NCBI GenBank assembly: GCA_963575655.1
Contig: CAUYTY010000239.1
Location: 1-64,000 of the forward strand
Origin: Gammaproteobacteria bacterium
Lineage (GTDB): Bacteria > Pseudomonadota > Gammaproteobacteria > CAIRSR01
Direction: 5' to 3'
Length of the DNA: 64,000 nt
Part shown: piece by piece, positions 42,540-51,989 of the stretch
Layout of the letters: each line of letters begins with the position of its first letter
Position numbering within the stretch: the stretch's first letter is position 1
Made by a program: the position numbers and the translations under genes
The notes under the pieces: generated by a model
Databases searched by the model: none
What the model was told of the DNA's origin: nothing
Seen by the model: the letters and a program-made list of their open reading frames with translations, nothing else

Positions 42540-43144
42540 ATCCCCTCGCTCAAGGCGCGCCCGCGCTCGTCCCCGTTATTTTCCGCGATACCACACTTTT
42601 CCTCGTTGAACACGAAGGTCAGCCTTACGTCCCAATGCGTCCTGTTGTCGAAGGGATGGGGATGAGTTGGGCTGCGCAAACCGTCAAGCTAAATTCAAAC
42701 AAAGAACGTTGGGGTGTTTCGATTATCGAAACCCCTTCTGAAGGTGGGCTTCAACAACACCTTTGCATTCTCCTCCGTAAGTTGCCGGGATGGATGGCGA
42801 ACATCCACCCCAACAAGGTGGACCCGTCCATCCGCCCCAAAGTCATCGCCTATCAGAACGAGTGCGATGACGTGCTCTGGCGGCATTGGAGCGGGCAGCG
42901 CCAGGCGGAGCCGTCCATCCCCGCGCAGGCACCGGTGCTGCCTCGGGTGCGGGTGATGTTCACTATCGATAACGGCAAGGTGGTGGACACCTGTCAGTTC
43001 ACTGGTGACCACTTCGTGCTGCGCGTGGACGAGCTCGCGGGCTTGGTGTCGGAGATTGGGCTGAATCACGTAGCGGACATCATACAGGCCTGCTCGCGAC
43101 GCATGTTGATAGCGACGAATAGTGTCGTCCGGGGGTTGAAATGA
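42536..43144 (+). CDS. Phage antirepressor (P22 AR N-terminal domain-like)
   Basis: 202 residues. The N-terminal domain VIFRDTTLFLVEHEGQPYVPMRPVVEGMGMSWAAQ and the block GWMANIHPNKVDPSIRPKVIAYQNECDDVLWRHW are the standard phage antirepressor N-terminus. AAGGA lies 8 bases before the ATG. The C-terminal part is not a domain I recognise. Expected to antagonise the CI repressor; its translation is probably under C4-like RNA control. Confidence 0.88.
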   Translation: MNPLAQGAPALVPVIFRDTTLFLVEHEGQPYVPMRPVVEGMGMSWAAQTVKLNSNKERWGVSIIETPSEGGLQQHLCILLRKLPGWMANIHPNKVDPSIRPKVIAYQNECDDVLWRHWSGQRQAEPSIPAQAPVLPRVRVMFTIDNGKVVDTCQFTGDHFVLRVDELAGLVSEIGLNHVADIIQACSRRMLIATNSVVRGLK

Positions 43145-43160
43145 CCTCGGGAGCGGTGAG

Positions 43161-45698
43161 ATGAGGCACGGGAACGCGATGTCCGACCAAAAAAACACAC
43201 CTCTGGGTACCCAACCGCGTGCCTTGCGGGCGGCGTTAATCTACGCCTCATGGGGTTGGCATGTGCTCCCCATTCACGCGCTTCGCGAGGGTAAGTGCTC
43301 GTGCGGATTGGAGAAATGTACCTCTCCCGGCAAGCACCCGCTGACCCGTAATGGTGTTCTGTCGGCCACCTTGGACCGAAAAATTATCGAGCAGTGGTAT
43401 CGCCAATGGCCCTGGGCCAACCTGGCTATCGCTACTGGGCGGTGCTCTAGTTTGTTTGTTTTGGATATCGACCCCCGGCATAGCGGCGACGACTCCCTCT
43501 CCGACTTGATCAGTCGGCACCAGGGCGGGCTCCCGCATACCGTGGAATGCCTCACAGGAGGAGGCGGGAACCACCTGTATTTCAGTTATCCAGCAACTGG
43601 TGAGGTGATAAGGAATTCGGCTGGAAAAGTTGGGCCAGGCATCGACGTGCGGGGCGATGGGGGCTATGTGTTAGCTCCCCCGTCATGTCATGCCTCTGGG
43701 CGCAATTATGAATGGGAGGTTTCCTCCATTCCGGATCCGCATGCTGGTAATGCCAATGCCCGGGAGGGCGGGATCTGGTTGGCGGGTGCCCCTGGCTGGT
43801 TACTCCAGACCATGGGGACGTCACCCGTCGGTACCACGGATGCCCCGAGGCGATCATCGCGATCCACGGGGACGTCATCTGTGAAGGGGAATGCGTCATC
43901 TGCGGATAGGGATCGCGCGCATCACGAGTCTGGCACCGTCTCGGAAGGCGGCCGTAATAACCATTTGACCAGCCTCGCTGGTTCGATGCGTCGGCGTGGA
44001 ATGACTGAACAGGCAATACTCGCGGCCCTCCGCGAGGAGAACACCCTACGTTGCCTGCCGCCTCTCGATGAACGAGAGGTCGCGGTAATCGCTGAGAGTG
44101 TTGGGAAGTATGCACCTTCTGCAGGGGTGTATACGACTTCCGCATCTGTATCGGCTGAGCCTAGTCCCATAGCCAACATCGAGGCAGCCCGTAGTCGTAA
44201 GGAGTTTGAAAAGAGAATTGAAGACGCTGATGACTTTGATGTACTGACCCACATACTTGCCCAACAGGTCTCCTCCTCGGAGGTCCTCTCTTCGGCAGCT
44301 AAGAAGTTTCTGCTCAAGGCCATCGCCAAGAAAGCTGGCGTATCCCTCGACACCCTCACTGGAGGAAAAGGAAACCCCCCCAGTGAAAACTCCACCATGG
44401 GTGGTTTCGGCGAGGACCCCAAGGACTTTGTCAAGGAACTCAACGAGAAACACGCGATAGTCACCGTGGGCGGAAAGGTTCTGGTCATGAACCGCGAGTT
44501 TGATCCCGCCCTCAATCGGCCGATGATCACCTATTCGGGGCCAGATGGATTTAAGTTGCGCTACCTCAACCGTCGGTCCGCGCAGACCGGGAAGGATATT
44601 GGTGGCGATTGGTTGGAATCACCAGGCCGCCAGGAGTATGAAGGCGTGGTGTTCTCTCCCGGTATTGATGTCCCCGGCTATTACAATCTGTTCCGGGGGT
44701 GGGGCGTCCAACCAGGCCCGGGCAGTTGCGCCAAATGGCTGGCCTTCGTTTGGGAGGTCATTTGCTCACAGAATGAAGTCCTGTATCGCTATGTGATGGC
44801 GTGGACGGCACACATTTTCCAGTATCCGATGATTCTCCCTGAAACGGCTATTGTTTTACGGGGCGACGAGGGGATTGGTAAGAACAAGTTCGTCGAGGCA
44901 ATCGGTTTCTTGGTGGGGGGTCACTATATACAAGTCGGTAGTATGAAATTGATCACTGGCCAGTTTAGTGAGCATCTGCGCGACGTTTTGTTGGTGTTTG
45001 CCAACGAAGCGGTTTGGGGGGGCGACCGGCAGGCCGAAGGTGTGTTGAAGATGATGATATCCGACAGCATCGGTGTTGTGGAGAAAAAAGGCGTGGATGC
45101 CGCGCCCACCCGCAACCTCAAGCGCGTGATATGCGCCTCCAATCGCACCTGGGTTGTCCCGCGCGGGATGCGCGACCGGCGTATGGTCGTCATCGATGTC
45201 CCCGACATTCGCAAAGAAGACCATGCCTATTTCGCCGCCATTCAGAAGGAACTAGAGGAAGAGAACGGCTACGCGGCACTGCTTCAGTATTTCCTAGATT
45301 ACCCACTCGATGGATGGCATCCACGGGCCATCCCTGATGTGCTTAAAGAAACCGGTTGGGACATGAAGCTGGAAACCGCCGATTCTCACGTCAAGTGGTG
45401 GATGGAGCGGTTGAGTCTCGGGATTGTTCTCCACCAGGCGGAAATCTGGTCAGTAGTCCTCAGTAAGAAAGCGGTTTATGCGGACTACACCATCTGGTGT
45501 AAGGCGCACGGGATCAACTACCCCACCAATTTGGAGATGTTTTCAAAATCGATGTTGGAGTGGAGCGCCACGATTACCCGCCCACGCGACACGGAAAATG
45601 GCGGTCAGCAGGTGCCAAGCTGGAAGTTTCCCCCTTTGGATGAGGCTCGTGCGCGGATGAGTTCATTAATGGGTATTCCTGCGAATTACTGGGAATAG
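43161..45698 (+). CDS. Prim-Pol primase fused to D5-like SF3 helicase
   Basis: 845 residues. The N-terminal bifunctional primase/polymerase domain (about 20-210) has FVLDIDPRH and GGGGNHLYF. A linker with basic and serine-rich stretches follows. The C-terminal helicase has Walker A RGDEGIGKNKF and Walker B-like VLLVFANEA. The start at 43161 has GGGAG 7 bases upstream; a start at 43179 is the alternative. It is the replication initiator of the prophage, placed directly before a palindrome-rich gap that may be the origin. Confidence 0.9.
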   Translation: MRHGNAMSDQKNTPLGTQPRALRAALIYASWGWHVLPIHALREGKCSCGLEKCTSPGKHPLTRNGVLSATLDRKIIEQWYRQWPWANLAIATGRCSSLFVLDIDPRHSGDDSLSDLISRHQGGLPHTVECLTGGGGNHLYFSYPATGEVIRNSAGKVGPGIDVRGDGGYVLAPPSCHASGRNYEWEVSSIPDPHAGNANAREGGIWLAGAPGWLLQTMGTSPVGTTDAPRRSSRSTGTSSVKGNASSADRDRAHHESGTVSEGGRNNHLTSLAGSMRRRGMTEQAILAALREENTLRCLPPLDEREVAVIAESVGKYAPSAGVYTTSASVSAEPSPIANIEAARSRKEFEKRIEDADDFDVLTHILAQQVSSSEVLSSAAKKFLLKAIAKKAGVSLDTLTGGKGNPPSENSTMGGFGEDPKDFVKELNEKHAIVTVGGKVLVMNREFDPALNRPMITYSGPDGFKLRYLNRRSAQTGKDIGGDWLESPGRQEYEGVVFSPGIDVPGYYNLFRGWGVQPGPGSCAKWLAFVWEVICSQNEVLYRYVMAWTAHIFQYPMILPETAIVLRGDEGIGKNKFVEAIGFLVGGHYIQVGSMKLITGQFSEHLRDVLLVFANEAVWGGDRQAEGVLKMMISDSIGVVEKKGVDAAPTRNLKRVICASNRTWVVPRGMRDRRMVVIDVPDIRKEDHAYFAAIQKELEEENGYAALLQYFLDYPLDGWHPRAIPDVLKETGWDMKLETADSHVKWWMERLSLGIVLHQAEIWSVVLSKKAVYADYTIWCKAHGINYPTNLEMFSKSMLEWSATITRPRDTENGGQQVPSWKFPPLDEARARMSSLMGIPANYWE

Positions 45699-45701
45699 GG
45701 T

Positions 45702-46010
45702 TGAGATGGGCAAGTTAGGTAGGTACGTTTAAAAAAAGGTGTATCCCATCTCAGTAAAACGCCTTATCAGCCAATAAGTTGGAGGCGTTGAGCTGGGTGA
45801 GTTGGGTGAGATTGGCTAAAAAATCGCTGGCGGAGAATTACGCCTGTCCCTAGCGCGGGACGCCTAGGGACACACACGATTCTCTGCTAATTAACCATTT
45901 TATAGTCATCTCACTCAACTCACTCAACTCAACCTATATCTGGTGCGGCTTTCAAAGGAACTGATACGTTAACTCAAAAGCTAGCCAAGCCAACTTGCCC
46001 ATCTCAGACA
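45702..46010. other. Nested inverted repeats after the primase gene, possible phage origin
   Basis: The outer TTGAGATGGGCAAGTTAGG (45702-45720) is matched by CCAACTTGCCCATCTCAGAC (45989-46008). The inner GTTGAGCTGGGTGAGTTGGG (45788-45807, continuing to 45813) is matched by ATCTCACTCAACTCACTCAA (45909-45928). A central hairpin TGTCCCTAG..CTAGGGACA lies near 45845. CCCATCTCAG recurs near 45747 and 45998. No gene fits this gap. Confidence 0.55.
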
Positions 46011-46105
46011 TGCGCTAACAGGGGTTATATGCACGAACATGTGAGTAAATGCGGGAAAATCCCGTATTAAGAACCAGCCGGGCGCGTGCTGATAGGGCCG
46101 GGAGA

Positions 46106-46179
46106 GTGCTGGTAGAAAAGGGGTTTGTGCTGGTAGAAAAGGGGTTTGTGCTGGTAGAAAAGGGGTTTGTGCTGGTAGA
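46106..46179. repeat. Three and a half 21 bp direct repeats
   Basis: GTGCTGGTAGAAAAGGGGTTT at 46106, 46127 and 46148, identical, and an 11-base partial from 46169. Spacing is two helical turns, like iterons. A frame across it reads VLVEKGF repeats but has no ribosome site. There are no spacers, so it is not CRISPR. Confidence 0.8.
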
Positions 46180-46220
46180 CGTATTATTTTCTTTTGTGTG
46201 GGTTTGTTTTTGGGGGGCTT

Positions 46221-46427
46221 ATGTTCGAACAGGCAAGTAGATACAACCTTCGCGGTAATCGAGTCGGTGAGGGGCACCCTCGTTCCAAACTGACCACTAG
46301 CGACGTGTCACAGGTGCGGGAGCTGCACCTCCTGGGTGCTACCTACCAGGAAATCTCCGTGCGGTTTGGGGTGCATCACAAGCATGTCGCGCGGATTTGT
46401 CGGTTTGAGTCTCGACCAGAAGAGTAG
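46221..46427 (+). CDS. Small helix-turn-helix phage protein
   Basis: 68 residues from the ATG at 46221 (MFEQASRYNLRG). The core HPRSKLTTSDVSQVRELHLL and GATYQEISVRFGVHHKHVARI is a resolvase-type helix-turn-helix of the kind found in homing-endonuclease and phage proteins. It lies just after the 21 bp repeats, which it may bind (inference). Confidence 0.6.
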   Translation: MFEQASRYNLRGNRVGEGHPRSKLTTSDVSQVRELHLLGATYQEISVRFGVHHKHVARICRFESRPEE

Positions 46428-46570
46428 TTGGGTCTCCGGGATTTTGTCCCCAATTGGGGACTCAGCAAGAGATAGAAGTACAGGCGATTGATTTCTGATT
46501 TCTGATTCAGGGGGAATCAGAATAGTAATCGGTCGGAATCATTGGGCAATCAGAGGAAGGAGGAGGAATC

Positions 46571-46981
46571 ATGGCGCGTGGGGGGTATCGGCCTGGCGCA
46601 GGTAGAAAGAAGGGTACCAAGTCGGTCAAAACGCTGGAAAGGATTTCTGTGGTAGTACAGGCGGCGGAAGAGGGGGTAACTCCCCTCGTGGTTATCCTGG
46701 AGGCCATGCACGCTGCTCGGAAAGGGAAGGACTTGGAATCAGCGGCAAAGTATGCGGTTATGGCCGCGCCGTATGTCCACCCGCGGCTGGCGGCGGTTGC
46801 GGTTGCAACTGATGGTGGCGGACTGGTCAATCTCTCGGACCGTGAAATGGACGAGCTCGGGGCCAGACAACTGGCGCTCGTAGAACAGAGCAAGCAATTA
46901 GGTTTTTTTGATGATAACAGCACAAGACCTGCAGAGAATTTTGCCCATGCTTTCTCCGAAAGAGCAGAAAGAGTTTCGTGA
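46571..46981 (+). CDS. Terminase small subunit-like protein
   Basis: 136 residues with a basic N-terminus (ARGGYRPGAGRKKGTKS) typical of phage small-terminase-like proteins, then helices (ESAAKYAVMAAPYVHPRLAAV). GGAGGAGGAATC precedes the ATG. Its end overlaps the large terminase gene by 71 bp in another frame. Confidence 0.75.
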   Translation: MARGGYRPGAGRKKGTKSVKTLERISVVVQAAEEGVTPLVVILEAMHAARKGKDLESAAKYAVMAAPYVHPRLAAVAVATDGGGLVNLSDREMDELGARQLALVEQSKQLGFFDDNSTRPAENFAHAFSERAERVS

Positions 46982-48509
46982 TTACGTAAAGCGGCTATTC
47001 TGGGTTCCACTGGAAGGTCCGCAAACCCTGGCTTACTTGAGCAAGGCTGATATCATCGGCTATGGCGGTGCGGCTGGGGGTGGTAAAACGGACCTCATTA
47101 TCGGCATGGCGATCACCAGTCATAAACAAGTGCTCGTCATTCGGCGCGAGAAGGCGCAAAACGAGGGCATCGTCCAGCGTGTTGCAAAAATCATTGGAAG
47201 CAATCGTGGGTTCAACGGACAGAAATCTGCGTGGAATATACCGGTTCGCAACTGCCCGCTGATTGAGTTCGGGGGGCTCGACCGCCCGGGCGATGAACGC
47301 CGTTGGCAGGGGCGTCCCCACGACATGATCGCGTTCGACGAAGTTACCGAAATGCGTGAAGACCAAGTCCGGTTCATCATGGGCTGGACGCGCAGTGAGG
47401 AGGAAAAGCGACGCCAGCGGGTGGTGATGACCTTCAACCCACCGACCACCGTAGAAGGACGGTGGGTCATCAAGTTCTTCGCGCCGTGGCTCGACAAGAA
47501 ACATCCTCGGCCCGCGGTCCCCGGTGAGCTCAGATGGTTCACCACGATTGGCAGTAACCACGACTGCGAAATTCCTGACGCACGTCCATTCGTCCTCTCG
47601 GGGGAGGAGCGGGTTTATGAATTCGACCCAAAAGACTATCCCCCCGAAAAGATTATCAAACCGAAGAGTCGTACCTTCATCCCTGCGCGAGTTACCGATA
47701 ACTCCTACTACATGAAGAGTGGGTATATCTCGCAACTGCAATCTCTCCCCGAACCTTTACGCTCCCAAATGCTCTACGGTGACTTCTCTGCGGGAATAAC
47801 TGACTCGCGGTGGCAAGTAATACCAACCGCCTGGGTCGAGGCCGCTCAAGCGCGCTGGAAACGCCCCGACCGACTCTTACCGATGGATTCGATGGGCGTC
47901 GATGTGGCACGCGGGGGAAAAGATTTAACGGTCATCGCGCGACGCCATGGGATGTGGTTCGATGTCCCGTTGTCCTATCCAGGTCGAGACACCCCGGACG
48001 GGCCAGGAGTTCTTGGCTACGTGATGACGGCGCTCCGCGACCAGGCGGTCATCCATATTGATGTCATTGGGGTTGGGTCATCGCCCTACGATTTCATCTC
48101 TCAAGCCAACCAACAGGTCATTGGCGTCAACGTAAGTGAAAGGGCGCTAGGTGTAGACAAATCCGGGCGTCTCACCTTCAAGAACCAGCGTTCGGAACTC
48201 TGGTGGCGAATGCGCGAAGCCTTGGACCCCGCGCACAATTCAGGAGTCGCCCTTCCGCCAGACCCGCGCTTGCTTGCTGACCTATGCGCCCCCACTTGGA
48301 AAATGGAGGGGGCATCCATTCAAGTGGCCAGTCGTGAGGATATTGTGAAGAAGACCGGTCGCTCACCAGACTTCGGAAGTGCCTACATCTTGGCGTTAAT
48401 GGATACCCCAAAGCGTGGGTTGTTCCAGCAATTCGGGGGTGGCGGCCAGCAGAGAATAGACTACGACCCCTACTCTTACGGCCACGCCAATCAACGTAGA
48501 TATGGGTAG
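46911..48509 (+). CDS. terL: Terminase large subunit
   Basis: 532 residues, the packaging motor and nuclease. The ATPase has Walker A GGAAGGGKT (about residue 53-61) and Walker B MIAFDEVTEM. The C-terminal RNase H-like nuclease has MGVDVARGGKD, HIDVIGVGSSPYD and a final DFGSAYILAL. The start is ATG at 46911, with TTAGG upstream. It heads the late module. Confidence 0.95.
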   Translation: MITAQDLQRILPMLSPKEQKEFRDYVKRLFWVPLEGPQTLAYLSKADIIGYGGAAGGGKTDLIIGMAITSHKQVLVIRREKAQNEGIVQRVAKIIGSNRGFNGQKSAWNIPVRNCPLIEFGGLDRPGDERRWQGRPHDMIAFDEVTEMREDQVRFIMGWTRSEEEKRRQRVVMTFNPPTTVEGRWVIKFFAPWLDKKHPRPAVPGELRWFTTIGSNHDCEIPDARPFVLSGEERVYEFDPKDYPPEKIIKPKSRTFIPARVTDNSYYMKSGYISQLQSLPEPLRSQMLYGDFSAGITDSRWQVIPTAWVEAAQARWKRPDRLLPMDSMGVDVARGGKDLTVIARRHGMWFDVPLSYPGRDTPDGPGVLGYVMTALRDQAVIHIDVIGVGSSPYDFISQANQQVIGVNVSERALGVDKSGRLTFKNQRSELWWRMREALDPAHNSGVALPPDPRLLADLCAPTWKMEGASIQVASREDIVKKTGRSPDFGSAYILALMDTPKRGLFQQFGGGGQQRIDYDPYSYGHANQRRYG

Positions 48510-48616
48510 CACACCCATCACAAAAGGGAGCATTGAGGGAACATTGAAGGAGCATTGATACTTTCCTGCCTGCCTTATAATCGCTATGAACTGGTCCAAC
48601 CATTGGATTCATAGCG

Positions 48617-49102
48617 ATGTCCTTGCCAGCCTGCATTACCACTACCCCGCGCTACCAAATCCGCGAATCTACTGTGGACGAGATTGCTCGTGCTGAAAAT
48701 CTGCTCAGAGAATATTTCGAGGAGAGCATCAGTGATGAGGCCCTGAGAAGTGCTGGCATTAATCCCGACTTAGACCGGTATCATGCGCTGGAGAACAGTG
48801 GGGAATTGTTCGCGCTCGCGGCTCATCACAACGATGGCATCGTTGGATATTCCATTAATATCGTCATTCCACATCATCGCAGTTCTAGTCTGATAGTCTC
48901 CGTCAACGACCTGATATTTGTTTCCAAGCGACATCGGAATGGGGGTCCTGGTCTGGCACTTATCCGGGCCACGGAAAAGATGGCCAAGAATCGTGGAGCG
49001 ATGACGATTATGTGGTGTGCAAAACCCACAAGCCCAATTATCCCTATTCTGGAGAGCATGAAATATGGCATGGGTGATATGATTTTCAGTAAGGTGATAT
49101 GA
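48617..49102 (+). CDS. GNAT-type acetyltransferase-like phage protein
   Basis: 161 residues with the GNAT pattern: strand, the acetyl-CoA loop region VSKRHRNGGPGLALIRATEKMAKN and a final ESMKYGMGDMIFSK. Phages of the BPP-1/N4-like type often carry one between terminase and portal genes. Substrate unknown. Confidence 0.75.
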   Translation: MSLPACITTTPRYQIRESTVDEIARAENLLREYFEESISDEALRSAGINPDLDRYHALENSGELFALAAHHNDGIVGYSINIVIPHHRSSSLIVSVNDLIFVSKRHRNGGPGLALIRATEKMAKNRGAMTIMWCAKPTSPIIPILESMKYGMGDMIFSKVI

Positions 49103-49103
49103 A

Positions 49104-49406
49104 ATGGGAACATTTGCGACACCAATAATGGCGGCGGCCCTGGCAGGTTCTACATACGTAGCTTACCAAGGCAACCAGCAAGCAAAGTCTTCTGCTCAAC
49201 AGGCCCAGCAAAATGCGCAAAGACAAGCCTTACTTGCCGAACAGGACATGAATCGGGCCAACCAGAAGAAACCAAACTATAACGCCTTGCTCTCGGCAGC
49301 TCTGCAAGCTGGGAAAGCTGGCCAATCGGGAACGATGCTTACGGGGCCACAGGGGGTAGACCCTGGGTCGTTAACGCTTGGCAAAAATACGCTTCTGGGG
49401 CAATAG
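49104..49406 (+). CDS. Small alanine/glutamine-rich virion protein candidate
   Basis: 100 residues. The N-terminal hydrophobic stretch (FATPIMAAALAGSTYVAY) is followed by a Gln/Ala helix (SAQQAQQNAQRQALLAEQDMN). It ends three bases before the portal gene. Similar small proteins occur at this place in related podoviruses; function unknown. Confidence 0.6.
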   Translation: MGTFATPIMAAALAGSTYVAYQGNQQAKSSAQQAQQNAQRQALLAEQDMNRANQKKPNYNALLSAALQAGKAGQSGTMLTGPQGVDPGSLTLGKNTLLGQ

Positions 49407-49409
49407 CCG

Positions 49410-51077
49410 ATGGACGCCAACGAACATAAGAGACTGCATCAGCGCCTGGCCAGATTAAAGAATGAGCGGTCTAGTTGGGATTCTCATTGGAAAGAACTCA
49501 GTGATTTGATTCTCCCCCGGTCGGGCAGATTCTTTGCGGATGACCGTGACAGAGGAGAGAAGCGACACAACAACATCTACGATTCCACGGCAACGCGGGC
49601 AGTGCGTGTCCTGGCTGCGGGGATGATGTCAGGGATGACCTCACCGGCGCGGCCCTGGTTTAAGTTGGGCACGGTAGATCAAGGGCTACAAAAGTTTGGA
49701 CCAGTGAAACTATGGCTGGATGATGTAACAAGAATCATGCTCGCCATCTTCCAGCGTTCTAATACCTATCGAACACTGCATTCGATGTACGAAGAGCTGG
49801 CGGTATTTGGTACATCCGCCTCGTTGATAGCCAGTGATTACGAAAATGTGATTCACCATTTTCCCTTGACGATTGGCTCCTATTGTATTGCCACCAATTA
49901 CAAGGGAGAGGTAACCACCGTATATCGAGAATTTCAGAAGACGGTCTATGAAATTATTGAAGAATTTGGAATCGACCAGGTAAGTGCCACGGTGAAGGGT
50001 CTCTACGACCGAGGCAGTTATGACGAATGGGTAACCATCATTCATGCCATTGAACCACGCGCTGTCCGTGACCCATCGAAGCTAGATGATAAGAGCATGG
50101 CGTGGCGTTCGATATTCTTTGAGGTAGGCGCGCCCCCTGACAAATATCTACGGGAATCTGGCTTTAAACGGTTTCCGGTCCTCTGCCCGCGTTGGTCGGT
50201 GTCAGGTGAGGATATTTACGGGTCATGCCCTGGGATGGAAGCGTTGGGAGACATTCGGCAATTACAGGCACAACAGATTGCTAAGGGTAAGATAATTGCC
50301 CTTCAAGCCGACCCGCCCATTCAGTTACCCACCTCCGCGAAACATGGAAGTATTAATCTGCTTCCCGGTGGGATTAGTTTTATTGATTCTCCCGGTCAGG
50401 GACCTACTGCACGTAATGTTATTGATTCGCGGGCAGATTTAAACCACCTAGTCCTGGACATTCAGGAAACGCAACGCCGCGTTGAGAGTATGTTCTACGT
50501 GGATGTGTTCCTGATGATATCTGGTCAGGTGATTAACAACATGACCGCCACCGAGGTGGCCGAACGTCACGAAGAAAAATTGTTGTTGCTGGGTCCAGTG
50601 TTAGAGCGGTTACAAAACGAATTGCTGAATCCCCTGATTGAAATCACTTTTGATAAAATCATGGAGGCGGGTATTGCTCCACCGATTCCGCAGGAATTGC
50701 GCGGGACTGGCTTAAATATTGAACTGGTAAGCATGATTTCCCAGGCACAACGAGCCGTAGGAAGCAATAGTATTTTCAGGCTGTTATCGGTAGTCGAGGG
50801 AGCAGCAAGAATAGATAACGGTGTCGTAGATAAGATTAATTTCGACAGGTTGATTGATGTATACGCTGAGGATTCCGGCATTCCTCCTGCGCTCATTGAG
50901 TCTGATGAGAATGTCCAACTCAAACGACAACAACGTGCCCAGGCACAGCAGGCCGCCAATCAGGCCGCCATCACCAATCAGGGTGCGGATACCGTGCAGA
51001 AACTAGCGGCGGCTAAAACAGTAGAACCCAACGCACTCAGCAATATTATTGGTTCGTTATCTGGGGGTAGGCAATGA
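49410..51077 (+). CDS. Portal (head-to-tail connector) protein
   Basis: 555 residues of the podovirus head-tail connector family: LNERSSWD-type start (RLKNERSSWDSHWKELSDLI), LPRSGRF, YDSTATRAVRVLAAGMMSGMTSPARPWFKL and a C-terminal MTATEVAERHEEKLLLLGPV. The C-terminus is Gln/Ala-rich. It forms the dodecameric portal. Confidence 0.95.
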   Translation: MDANEHKRLHQRLARLKNERSSWDSHWKELSDLILPRSGRFFADDRDRGEKRHNNIYDSTATRAVRVLAAGMMSGMTSPARPWFKLGTVDQGLQKFGPVKLWLDDVTRIMLAIFQRSNTYRTLHSMYEELAVFGTSASLIASDYENVIHHFPLTIGSYCIATNYKGEVTTVYREFQKTVYEIIEEFGIDQVSATVKGLYDRGSYDEWVTIIHAIEPRAVRDPSKLDDKSMAWRSIFFEVGAPPDKYLRESGFKRFPVLCPRWSVSGEDIYGSCPGMEALGDIRQLQAQQIAKGKIIALQADPPIQLPTSAKHGSINLLPGGISFIDSPGQGPTARNVIDSRADLNHLVLDIQETQRRVESMFYVDVFLMISGQVINNMTATEVAERHEEKLLLLGPVLERLQNELLNPLIEITFDKIMEAGIAPPIPQELRGTGLNIELVSMISQAQRAVGSNSIFRLLSVVEGAARIDNGVVDKINFDRLIDVYAEDSGIPPALIESDENVQLKRQQRAQAQQAANQAAITNQGADTVQKLAAAKTVEPNALSNIIGSLSGGRQ

Positions 51078-51331
51078 GCAAAAACCAGGGTGATAGTTAT
51101 TCTGAGAAAGAAGATTTAGTAGCAGTGATGAGCGACAAATCCGGTAGGCGGTTTGTCTGTCGGTTACTGGAGGAGACCGGTATCTGGCGACTGTCGTTTT
51201 CCCCGGACCCTTTGGTGATGGCGTTTAACGAAGGGGGAAGAAACATAGGTCTGCGTTTGCTTTCCGATTTACAAGAACACTGTCCAGGCTCGTATCAAAA
51301 AATGATTGAGGAGGTTAATACCAATGGCTGA
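51074..51331 (+). CDS. Bbp19-like phage protein
   Basis: 85 residues. The motif MSDKSGRRFVCRLLEETGIWRLSF, then GGRNIGLRLLSDLQEHCPGSYQKM, is that of the Bbp19 family named from Bordetella phage BPP-1. It overlaps portal by 4 bp (ATGA) and the scaffold gene by 8 bp. Confidence 0.8.
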   Translation: MSKNQGDSYSEKEDLVAVMSDKSGRRFVCRLLEETGIWRLSFSPDPLVMAFNEGGRNIGLRLLSDLQEHCPGSYQKMIEEVNTNG

Positions 51332-51974
51332 TTCACCAGCCACGCCGGCCGCGCCAGCGGCATCATCCGCCCCGGTAGCGTCCAACAGTTCGTTGTTGGG
51401 TTCTGCTCCAACCCCGGCTCCAGCCGCTTCGGTAACTCCGGCAGCGTCCAGCAGCTCGTTGTTGGGTTCCGCGCCAACCCCGGAAACGCCAGCAACGCCA
51501 CCAGCGGAACCAGCCCCTGGCGCGGTGCCTGAGAAGTACGAGTTAAAGTCTCCCGAGGACAACCCTTATGACCCTGAGGTGTTGGGGGCGTTCTCCGAGG
51601 TATCCAAGGATTTGAAGCTGAGTCAGGACTCTGCCCAGAAAATATTGGACAAGGTTGCCCCGGTGATTAAGAACCGGCAGATGGAGATGTTATCCACGGC
51701 AATCCAGGAATGGGGCGATACCTCCAAGGCAGATAAAGAATTCGGTGGAGAGCGGTTTGATGCGAATCTGGCCATTGCTCAAAAGGGCATAGCTAAGTTT
51801 GGCACCCCGGCATTGATTTCCCTGCTGAATCAAACCGGTCTCGGAAACCATCCCGAGGTAATCCGTGCTTTTTATCGTGCGGGTAAATCCATCAGTGAGG
51901 ATACCCCGGTTGCTGGAAAAGCATCACCCAAAAAAGGCAAGACCATTGCCGAACGTCTCTATACAGGTAATTAG
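51324..51974 (+). CDS. Putative capsid scaffolding protein
   Basis: 216 residues from MADSPATP, with GAGGAGG upstream. The first 70 residues are Ala/Pro/Ser-rich and contain SSLLGSAPTP twice. The remainder is charged and helical (EVSKDLKLSQDSAQKILDKV, then KGKTIAERLYTG). Placed between portal and capsid, as scaffolds are. Confidence 0.75.
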   Translation: MADSPATPAAPAASSAPVASNSSLLGSAPTPAPAASVTPAASSSSLLGSAPTPETPATPPAEPAPGAVPEKYELKSPEDNPYDPEVLGAFSEVSKDLKLSQDSAQKILDKVAPVIKNRQMEMLSTAIQEWGDTSKADKEFGGERFDANLAIAQKGIAKFGTPALISLLNQTGLGNHPEVIRAFYRAGKSISEDTPVAGKASPKKGKTIAERLYTGN

Positions 51975-51989
51975 TAGAGGAGCCATTCA

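Noticed and set aside
46106-46179. CRISPR array or coding VLVEKGF repeat
   Set aside because: The 21 bp units are back to back without spacers, and the crossing frame lacks a start signal.
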